A stretch of DNA of 5,368 nt. Origin: Flavobacteriales bacterium UBA1112. Lineage in GTDB: Bacteria > Bacteroidota > Bacteroidia > Flavobacteriales_D > Sanyastnellaceae. This document shows positions 1-5,368 of this stretch, piece by piece. A program made the position numbers and the translations under genes. Under the pieces are notes generated by a model. It had not been told where the DNA came from. It ran no database searches and worked only from the letters and a program-made list of their open reading frames with translations. Location: the NCBI GenBank assembly GCA_002313415.1, contig DCBH01000001.1, positions 1 to 5,368 of the forward strand, written 5' to 3'. How positions within the stretch are numbered: position 1 is the first letter of the stretch; every line of letters begins with the position of its first letter.

Positions 1-46
1 TGTTTACAGGTATGTTCAAGGTACAGGAACGCACTATCTTCACGGC

Positions 47-1171
47 ATGGCTCACAACATCCTACCAGAAGACCCGGCAGTGCTTGTCCTGGCCGACGGT
101 ACAGTCTTTCAGGGTAAAGCAGCTGGAACCAATGGGACAAGTTTTGGTGAAATTGCATTCAATACGGGGATGTACGGTTATCAGGAGATTTTTACAGATC
201 CCAGCTACCACCGACAGATTGTGGTTATGGCTACGGCCCATATTGGCAACTACGGTGTACACGAGAATGAAACGGAGTCCGCTGGGCCGCGTGTCGCAGG
301 AGTGGTTGTGCGAAACTTTTCTTCCATTGCAAGTCGGCCAGGGGGAAATGGCACGTTGCAAGAAAATTTAGAAAGCAATCATGTGGTTGGCATCCGTGAT
401 GTAGATACCCGAGCACTTGTGACTCACATTCGTGAGCATGGAGCCATGAATGCCGTTGTTTCATCAGATGGTACTGCCATCGATGAACTGAAAGCTCAGT
501 TGGCTGAACAGCCCTCGATGGAGGGGATGGAATTGTCTAGCCAGGTCAGCGTCTCCGAGTCGAGAGAAGCTGGAGAAGGAGGCGAGTATCGCGTGGCATT
601 GCTCGACCTGGGCGTGAAAGAAAGCATTGTACGCTGTCTTGTCGAACGCAGATGTCATGTCAAGATATTCCCATGGGACAGCGAGGCATCTGACCTTCTC
701 GCTTGGAATCCTGACGGCATCATGCTCAGCAATGGTCCAGGCGATCCGGCAGCTATGCCCTTGGTGGTGAATGAAGTACGTGAATTGGCAGCCTCAGGGG
801 TTCCTGTTTTTGGCATTTGCTTGGGGCACCAAGTCTTGGCCTTGAGCCAAGGTCTGACCACTGAGAAGATGTTTAATGGTCACCGTGGAGTGAACCATCC
901 AGTTAAAAATCTCATCAGTGGGAAATGTGAAATCACATCACAAAATCACGGATTCGTGGTGAGCCGTGAGTCCCTGAGTGTGTCGACCGATGTTGAGGAA
1001 ACGCATGTGCACTTGAACGACAATACTGTGGCTGGCATTCGTGTGAAGGGCAAGCCAGTGTTCAGTGTCCAATACCATCCTGAGGCCTCTGCTGGGCCTC
1101 ATGACAGTCGATATTTGTTTGACGAATTTGTCGTCAACATCGCAAAAGAGAAATCTGCTGTTCTTCAATGA
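47..1171 (+). CDS. carA: Carbamoyl-phosphate synthase small (glutaminase) subunit
   Basis: This is the 374-residue glutamine-hydrolysing subunit of carbamoyl-phosphate synthase. It releases ammonia from glutamine and passes it to the large subunit CarB, which makes carbamoyl phosphate for pyrimidine and arginine synthesis in the cytoplasm. The N-terminal CarA domain covers about residues 11-150 and includes the family stretches LADGTVFQGKAAG, FNTGMYGYQEIFTDPSY and GIRDVDTRALVTHIRE. The C-terminal class I glutamine amidotransferase domain covers about 181-370, with LSNGPGDP (227-234), the nucleophile elbow GICLGHQ with Cys258, TSQNHGF (297-303), and YHPEA giving His344 and Glu346, so the catalytic triad is complete. 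Length is normal for the family. The ATG at 47 is the only plausible start: no in-frame start codon lies in bases 1-46, and the next Met (residue 42) is inside the conserved domain. There is no clear Shine-Dalgarno sequence. No carB is in the window. The eno gene follows after 46 bases, suggesting co-transcription. Confidence 0.97.
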   Translation: MAHNILPEDPAVLVLADGTVFQGKAAGTNGTSFGEIAFNTGMYGYQEIFTDPSYHRQIVVMATAHIGNYGVHENETESAGPRVAGVVVRNFSSIASRPGGNGTLQENLESNHVVGIRDVDTRALVTHIREHGAMNAVVSSDGTAIDELKAQLAEQPSMEGMELSSQVSVSESREAGEGGEYRVALLDLGVKESIVRCLVERRCHVKIFPWDSEASDLLAWNPDGIMLSNGPGDPAAMPLVVNEVRELAASGVPVFGICLGHQVLALSQGLTTEKMFNGHRGVNHPVKNLISGKCEITSQNHGFVVSRESLSVSTDVEETHVHLNDNTVAGIRVKGKPVFSVQYHPEASAGPHDSRYLFDEFVVNIAKEKSAVLQ

Positions 1172-1217
1172 GTTGCGGTCAATTTTGGAGCCACGTCCCC
1201 ATTCAAACATCGTGCAT

Positions 1218-2492
1218 ATGAATTACATCGATTACGTACATGCCCGTCAAATTTTAGATTCGCGAGGTAATCCCACCCTTGAGGTGGAAGTTGGCACAGG
1301 TGACGGATCTTTTGGACGGGCGGCTGTTCCCTCGGGTGCGTCCACTGGTATTCACGAAGCTGTTGAGCTTCGGGATGGTGGCGACGCATGGATGGGTAAG
1401 GGTGTGGAGAAAGCGGTATCTCATGTCAATACTGAATTGCAAGAGGCTCTCGTTGGATTCGATGTCACAAATCAGCGCTCCATCGATGAGACCATGATTG
1501 AAATTGACGGGACGGCGAACAAGGGCAGTTTGGGTGCGAATGCCATTTTGGGTGTGAGTCTTGCCGTGGCGCGTGCGGCCGCAGATTGTTTGGGTCAGCC
1601 TTTGTATCGGTATGTAGGCGGGGTCAATGCTCTAACCTTGCCTGTCCCCATGATGAATATCTTGAATGGAGGATCGCATGCAGACAACAAAATTGACATT
1701 CAGGAATTTATGGTGATGCCTGTGGGGGCTGAAACGTTCACGGATGGTTTGCGCATGGGGACGGAGATTTTCCATCACTTAAAAGGTGTGCTTAAGAGCC
1801 AAGGTCACAGTACCAATGTAGGAGACGAGGGAGGTTTTGCTCCCAATTTGGGAAGCAATGAAGAAGCTGTGGAAGTTGTGATGCAGGCCATTGAAAAGGC
1901 GGGATACCGCCCAGGTGAAGATGTTGTTCTCGCCATGGACGCAGCGGCGTCAGAGTTCTACGACAAGCAAAGTGGTTTGTACAAGTTTGACTCTACAGGC
2001 GATCAGCGCACAGGTGCCGAGATGGTGGATTTTTGGAAAGGATGGTGTGACCAGTACCCCATCGTGTCCATTGAAGATGGTTTGGATGAGGACGATTGGG
2101 ATTCATGGAAACATTTGACTGATGTTCTTGGTGAGCGGGTGCAACTCGTGGGAGACGACTTGTTTGTTACGAATGTCCGCCGCCTTTCGAGAGGCATCGA
2201 GGAGGGCGTGGGCAACTCCATTTTGGTCAAAGTAAATCAAATCGGAACCCTGTCAGAAACAATTGACGCCGTGAGTATGGCTCACCGAGCAGGATACACC
2301 TCGGTGATGAGTCACCGCAGTGGTGAAACAGAGGATACCACAATTGCTGATTTGGCCGTGGCCTTGAACACGGGACAAATCAAAACGGGTTCTGCAAGTC
2401 GTTCAGACCGAATTGCCAAGTACAACCAATTGCTGCGCATTGAAGAGGAATTGGGCAGGGATGCGCGTTACTTGGGAGTGGCTTTCCGCTGA
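1218..2492 (+). CDS. eno: Enolase (phosphopyruvate hydratase)
   Basis: Enolase interconverts 2-phosphoglycerate and phosphoenolpyruvate in glycolysis and gluconeogenesis, using Mg2+ in the cytoplasm. The frame is open from 1065, but the ATG at 1218 gives MNYIDYVHARQILDSRGNPT, which matches the usual enolase N-terminus, and 424 residues, close to the usual 430. The upstream 51 codons overlap carA and resemble nothing in enolases. Visible hallmarks are SGASTG (39-44), QEFM with Glu163, VGDEGGFAPN with Glu204, metal ligands Asp241, Glu286 (in SIEDGLDEDDW) and Asp313 (in VGDDLFVTN), catalytic Lys338 in LVKVNQIGTLSET, SHRSGETEDT (365-374) with His366, Lys389 in GQIKTG, and the closing SRSDRIAKYNQLLRIEEELG. 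All key catalytic residues are present, so the enzyme should be active. No Shine-Dalgarno sequence lies at proper spacing; a GGAG at 1187-1190 is too far from the start. The gene ends just before a strong terminator and is likely transcribed with carA. Confidence 0.97.
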   Translation: MNYIDYVHARQILDSRGNPTLEVEVGTGDGSFGRAAVPSGASTGIHEAVELRDGGDAWMGKGVEKAVSHVNTELQEALVGFDVTNQRSIDETMIEIDGTANKGSLGANAILGVSLAVARAAADCLGQPLYRYVGGVNALTLPVPMMNILNGGSHADNKIDIQEFMVMPVGAETFTDGLRMGTEIFHHLKGVLKSQGHSTNVGDEGGFAPNLGSNEEAVEVVMQAIEKAGYRPGEDVVLAMDAAASEFYDKQSGLYKFDSTGDQRTGAEMVDFWKGWCDQYPIVSIEDGLDEDDWDSWKHLTDVLGERVQLVGDDLFVTNVRRLSRGIEEGVGNSILVKVNQIGTLSETIDAVSMAHRAGYTSVMSHRSGETEDTTIADLAVALNTGQIKTGSASRSDRIAKYNQLLRIEEELGRDARYLGVAFR

Positions 2493-2510
2493 TGAAAAAA
2501 ACAATTGCAT

Positions 2511-2542
2511 AAAAAAGGGCAGCCAAGTGGTTGCCCTTTTTT
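2511..2542. terminator. Bidirectional intrinsic terminator between convergent eno and porP-like genes
   Basis: A 14-bp stem closes on a 4-base loop (AAGT at 2525-2528). The arms are 2511-2524 and 2529-2542, fully paired except for one G-T wobble at 2522/2531. The outer six pairs are A-T, so a U-rich run follows the GC-rich core whichever strand is transcribed. It starts 19 bases after the eno stop codon and 18 bases beyond the stop codon of the converging gene, which fits a shared terminator for both. Confidence 0.9.
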
Positions 2543-2559
2543 CACCACCAGTTTCGTCA

Positions 2560-3507
2560 TTACATGCCAAGGGGCATGTCTTTCTTTGCTTTTGGATTGA
2601 CATCCCAACCAAGAACAATTTCGTGTGTTCCACCTGCAAAAGTGCGAATCTCACTTGCGGTGAAGTCCCGGGTATATCCAATTCGAAATTGACCATTGAG
2701 GCGACATTGGGTAATCAGCACAAAGCTGCTACCTGTCCGATAGCCAACTCCGAGTGTGTAGGAATCAGACACTGTTGCGACCAGGTTGAGGTCTAAAATA
2801 GAGGGGACATCTGGCGTAGATCTCAAAAGAACAGAGGGAGAGAGGTCCAGCCAGCTGTTGGCTTGAAGAGTCAATCCGCCTTGAGCGTAAATGTGATTGC
2901 GGTAATACGGGGATATACCGCCGTCTAAGGCTTGGTCAAAAACAAAGAGCATAGGCGCAGACAATCCTGCAAACCAGTTGTTGCGGCGAAACAATGCGCC
3001 AAAACCAAAACGTGGCACCCATGCACTGAGCTGCGTTCCCTGATATACAGGATCTGCAGGGTTGATGACATCGATTTCGCTGAGACGCGCTCGGTATTGC
3101 AACAACCCTCCTCGTAGACCAAAACTCAAATTGCTTTCACCCATATCCAAGTGATAGGCAGCATTTCCTGCAAACTCGAAGGTGGAGGTTATTCCAACTG
3201 CATCAATCGCAATGAGGCCACCTACCCCAAATTCTTGATTGGCCATTGAACCATGTGTGGATAAAATTCCGGTCGTGGGCGAGTCGTCAAATTCTACCCA
3301 TTGCAATCGACTCATGGCCGTGGTTTCCCATTGACCAGAGGCGCCTGCATAAGCAGGGTTGATGAGGGTGCCATTGAATAGGTATTGTCCAGTAAGGATG
3401 TCCTGTTGGGCTTGGACCCAAACGGCTGATGTGCAAAAGATCCCGACAAGGACGACAGGAAGGGAGCGTTGAAGCATCATTCTAAGGGAGTGTTCAGACT
3501 TGTACAT
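2560..3507 (-). CDS. PorP/SprF-family type IX secretion outer-membrane protein
   Basis: The product is 315 residues and belongs to the PorP/SprF family, found almost only in Bacteroidota, whose members are predicted outer-membrane beta-barrels tied to T9SS secretion and gliding. A Sec signal peptide is clear: a basic start, the hydrophobic stretch LPVVLVGIFCTSAVWV, and probable cleavage after VQA at residue 33. The mature protein opens with the family hallmark QQDILTGQYLFNGTLINPAYAGASG. Alternating hydrophobic strands rich in Gly and aromatic residues follow, as expected for a barrel, and the last strand HEIVLGWDV is typical, trailed by a short basic tail. Length is normal. The ATG at 3507 shares its A with the TGA of the upstream gene (TGATG), implying translational coupling; the tandem ATGs at 3480 and 3477 give a more compact signal peptide and are an equally possible start. 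The cargo-like gene directly upstream suggests a role like SprF beside SprB. Which branch of the family this is cannot be settled here, so no gene symbol is given. Confidence 0.92.
   Translation of the reverse strand: MYKSEHSLRMMLQRSLPVVLVGIFCTSAVWVQAQQDILTGQYLFNGTLINPAYAGASGQWETTAMSRLQWVEFDDSPTTGILSTHGSMANQEFGVGGLIAIDAVGITSTFEFAGNAAYHLDMGESNLSFGLRGGLLQYRARLSEIDVINPADPVYQGTQLSAWVPRFGFGALFRRNNWFAGLSAPMLFVFDQALDGGISPYYRNHIYAQGGLTLQANSWLDLSPSVLLRSTPDVPSILDLNLVATVSDSYTLGVGYRTGSSFVLITQCRLNGQFRIGYTRDFTASEIRTFAGGTHEIVLGWDVNPKAKKDMPLGM
2562..2579. repeat. Short inverted repeat across the end of the porP-like gene
   Basis: Seven perfectly paired bases on each side (2562-2568 and 2573-2579) enclose a 4-base loop. 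It covers the last codons of the porP-like gene and touches its TAA stop. No T-run follows on the minus strand, so alone it is not a classical terminator. It could be a second hairpin at the 3' end of that transcript, or simply a result of the codons for the C-terminal Met-Pro-Leu-Gly-Met. Confidence 0.35.
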
Positions 3508-5368
3508 CAGCGGCGTAGATCAACAGTTTGACGGTAAGTAAGGCCATTGGCTTCGAACACGACGAAGTAGCTGCCTGTGGGTAGGGGTCGGCCATTCAAG
3601 TTGGTTCCGTCCCATGATTCAGAGATGTCATTGGATTGGAAGACCAAACTTCCCCATCGATCGAAGACAGTGAACGCGGTATTTGTGAGCCAGTCACATG
3701 GGGGAATGCCTAAGTCGGGACCCGCGTTTCTTATTTGATAAACGTCATTGAACGAATCGTTGTTGGGAGAAAAGCCTGTGGGCAATTCAGGTACGGTTGG
3801 GGGCTCAGAAATCACCATGATTTGCTCTACTGTGGAAGTGTTGCCACAATTGTCGGACAGTGTGATTGTACGAATCAGTAAGCAATCTGGTGTGGTGCAT
3901 TCTCCTCCCTCAAATTCATCGCTTGCCGATGCACTCACGGTTCCACAGTTGTCAATGGCGTTGTTGATTACAGTTGCTTCGTCGAATGGGGGAATTTCGC
4001 TTACACAGTAAAATTCAAGGGAATCCAACTCTTGCACCAGTGAAGGAGCAGCCTCATCCACAAAGGTCCATTCCAAAGTGAAATTGTCTGAAACATTGCC
4101 ACATCCATCTGTGAGGGTGTAAGTGTATACCTCGGTCAAAGCACAAACATCTCCAAGAACTTCAGACAAGATTCCGACAACTTGAATGTCCGCAATGGTT
4201 GACTGATTGTCTATAAAAGTCAAATCTTCCGCCTGAGGAGCTTCCAACATCGAGTCGCATGAGAAGGTTTCTGCAGAAACCCAATTCACAAAAGCAGGTG
4301 CTTCAATGTCTTCAACAAGAATATTTTGTTGAACGCTTGAGGTGTTGCCGCAGTCGTCTGCCACGATGTAGGTTCTACCTAACAAGAAGGAGCCCGGGCA
4401 ATACTGCTCCAAAGTGTCAGTGAGGCACGTCACTTGGGCATCGTTGCAAGCGTCTATCCATAAAATCGATTCGAGTTCGCACGAGGGAACATCGAGGGGA
4501 GCGTTGACGACAAGATCTGATGGCCATGACTCAATGGTTGGAGAGATGGTGTCTACCACATTGATGTTTTGAATCCATGCATCCGACACGTTGCCACACA
4601 CATCCTCAGCCACAAAAGTCAAAGTCACGATAAGCTCTGAAGGACAACTTCCGACGAGAGTGTCGAGTGTTTGATCAATGCTGTATGCGTTGTGATCATT
4701 CCATGAGGGGGGCACAGGTTCCCAGATGCTGTCACATGGAATGACAAGGTCTATCGGGCCATTGGACCACTGTGGGGCATCATTGTCGTAGAGAGATACG
4801 TTTTGGACCCAATTTTCTTGGTTTCCCACCAAGTCTGTGACGGTCCACGTCAAAAGGAGTTCATCAATGCATGGCTGGGTGGCTTCCAAGGTGTCGACCG
4901 TCACTGAAGTCACCAAATCACCAAAGTCACTGCAGATGTCCGAGAAGATGAGTTCATTTTCCCAAACATCAAGGGGCAATGCCTCCCCCCAAGCGAGGAC
5001 AGCAGGTCCTGGTCCCTGTTCAATGGAGGGTGGGATTTGGTCAATCACAGCGATTCCTTGTGTTTCTAGGGCGAGGTTTCCGCATCCATCCTCGGCAGTC
5101 CAGGTGACGAGCAATTCCCATTGGTTGGCACCTAGGCTGCCAATGGTGTCGATGGAAGCTGTGAGGGTGACGTTAGAGCAAGCGTCGACAACAACGACAG
5201 AATCGAGCTCAACCGGGGCATTGCATTCCCATATCGCCGGACCTGGTACAAATGTGAAGGAAGGCGCTACTGTGTCAATCACTTCGATGTACTGGGATGC
5301 CTCAATGTCATTTCCGCTCCAATCGGTGGCGGAGAAGCTTCGGGTCCAAATTCCAGATCCTTCGCAGT
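3507..5368 (-). CDS. Secreted HYR-like repeat protein with T9SS type B sorting domain (N-terminus outside window)
   Basis: This is the C-terminal 619 residues of a larger protein. The frame is open to the window edge, where the codons from 5366 already read as repeat sequence, so the GTG at 5282 (Val in a repeat) is not the true start. Six complete and one partial HYR-like repeats of about 77-85 residues each carry a pattern like W/Y-T-x-x-D-x-C-G-N, followed some 10-15 residues later by V-x-D-x-x-x-P. The last 91 residues form the gliding-motility-associated C-terminal domain (CHU_C, TIGR04131-like), which directs export through the T9SS to the cell surface or medium. The composition is acidic, rich in Thr, Ser, Asp and Val and poor in Lys, with many cysteines, as usual for extracellular beta-sandwich proteins. 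No enzymatic domain is visible. An adhesin or surface-filament role is inferred from architecture only. The gene overlaps the following porP-like gene by one base and is probably in one operon with it. Confidence 0.9.
   Translation of the reverse strand, partial: CEGSGIWTRSFSATDWSGNDIEASQYIEVIDTVAPSFTFVPGPAIWECNAPVELDSVVVVDACSNVTLTASIDTIGSLGANQWELLVTWTAEDGCGNLALETQGIAVIDQIPPSIEQGPGPAVLAWGEALPLDVWENELIFSDICSDFGDLVTSVTVDTLEATQPCIDELLLTWTVTDLVGNQENWVQNVSLYDNDAPQWSNGPIDLVIPCDSIWEPVPPSWNDHNAYSIDQTLDTLVGSCPSELIVTLTFVAEDVCGNVSDAWIQNINVVDTISPTIESWPSDLVVNAPLDVPSCELESILWIDACNDAQVTCLTDTLEQYCPGSFLLGRTYIVADDCGNTSSVQQNILVEDIEAPAFVNWVSAETFSCDSMLEAPQAEDLTFIDNQSTIADIQVVGILSEVLGDVCALTEVYTYTLTDGCGNVSDNFTLEWTFVDEAAPSLVQELDSLEFYCVSEIPPFDEATVINNAIDNCGTVSASASDEFEGGECTTPDCLLIRTITLSDNCGNTSTVEQIMVISEPPTVPELPTGFSPNNDSFNDVYQIRNAGPDLGIPPCDWLTNTAFTVFDRWGSLVFQSNDISESWDGTNLNGRPLPTGSYFVVFEANGLTYRQTVDLRR
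3510..3782 (-). other. T9SS type B C-terminal sorting domain (gliding-motility-associated, CHU_C family)
   Basis: The last 91 residues carry the ordered marks of this domain: PTGFSPNND followed by FNDVYQI, then FTVFDRWGSLVF, SWDGTNLNGRPLPTGSYFVVF, and a final strand TYRQTVDLRR. Known members with this domain, such as SprB of Flavobacterium johnsoniae, leave the cell through the T9SS and often need a partner of the PorP/SprF family, which is what lies next to this gene. One departure is Ser at the position where many members have Gly (FSPN-x-DG-x-ND). A single Cys lies in the middle of the domain, in PPCDW. Confidence 0.92.
3804..5368 (-). repeat. Array of HYR-like protein repeats (six complete, one partial)
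   Basis: Reading down the minus strand, the units lie at about 5368-5277 (partial), 5276-5037, 5036-4785, 4784-4551, 4550-4308, 4307-4053 and 4052-3804. Each ends with a strand carrying D-x-C-G-N or a variant (WSGN in the partial unit, LVGN in the second complete one) and then a linker such as VIDTVAP, VVDTISP or VEDIEAP. Signature-to-signature spacing runs from 77 to 85 residues. Units differ strongly in sequence, so this is an old, diverged array and not a recent tandem duplication. Boundaries are by eye and may shift by several residues. Confidence 0.85.

Noticed and set aside
11..18. Possible Bacteroidota -7 promoter box (TATGTTCA against TAnnTTTG)
   Set aside because: Only four of the six defined bases match, and the -33 element would lie outside the window, so it cannot be supported.
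12..371. Open frame of 119 codons on the + strand at the window start
   Set aside because: It overlaps carA in another frame, has no recognisable domain, and carA is certain there.
938..1210. Antisense open frame of 90 codons over the end of carA
   Set aside because: It is a shadow of the carA coding sequence, with no domain or start context of its own.
1065..1217. In-frame extension of enolase by 51 codons, overlapping carA
   Set aside because: The extension does not resemble any enolase N-terminus, lies mostly in the carA coding region in another frame, and the ATG at 1218 gives the expected start and length.
1172..1217. Possible separate promoter for eno
   Set aside because: A TTTTG run is present but no TAnnTTTG-like box follows at proper spacing; co-transcription with carA is simpler.
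3748..4011. Plus-strand open frame of 87 codons inside the repeat protein gene
   Set aside because: It lies opposite strongly supported repeat and sorting domain sequence and has no recognisable product.
3804..5368. Regularly spaced GTTGCCACA-like DNA motifs, first read as a possible DNA repeat array
   Set aside because: They recur about every 230-255 bases and are explained by codons for the conserved C-G-N motif of each protein repeat; the DNA between them is not conserved, so this is not a CRISPR or mobile repeat array.

Overview
The window looks like chromosomal DNA of a member of the Bacteroidota, probably a marine or freshwater relative of the Flavobacteriales or Cryomorphaceae. Three things point there: a protein ending in the type B sorting domain of the type IX secretion system (T9SS), a PorP/SprF-family outer-membrane protein directly behind it, and the absence of clear Shine-Dalgarno sequences before any start. 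The genus cannot be told from this sequence, and base composition looks close to half G+C by eye.

Layout: positions 47-2492 on the + strand hold two housekeeping genes, carA (small subunit of carbamoyl-phosphate synthase) and eno (enolase). They are 46 bases apart with no terminator between them and are probably co-transcribed. Positions 2493-2559 form a short convergent spacer with a strong, near-symmetrical hairpin that should stop transcription from both sides. Positions 2560-5368 on the - strand hold a second two-gene unit: a large secreted repeat protein, cut off at its N-terminus by the window edge, followed by a porP/sprF-like gene. The stop of the first and the start of the second overlap as TGATG.

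How the genes work together: carA and eno belong to pyrimidine/arginine precursor synthesis and glycolysis and share no pathway; their adjacency is genomic organisation. The minus-strand pair is functionally coherent. The upstream protein has six complete HYR-like repeats and part of a seventh, then a gliding-motility-associated C-terminal domain that sends proteins through the T9SS. The downstream gene encodes a signal-peptide-bearing PorP/SprF-family protein, the family that handles such cargo in the SprB/SprF pair of Flavobacterium johnsoniae. The likely product is a surface-displayed adhesin-like filament with its own partner.

I see no RNA genes, insertion sequences, CRISPR arrays, phage genes or defence systems, and no stretch over 300 bases lacks a gene. 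I do not think the window holds a wholly new system. Most worth following are the coupled cargo/PorP pair and the pattern of cysteine loss across the repeats, which suggests a disulphide pairing scheme and makes a prediction about the sequence just outside the window.
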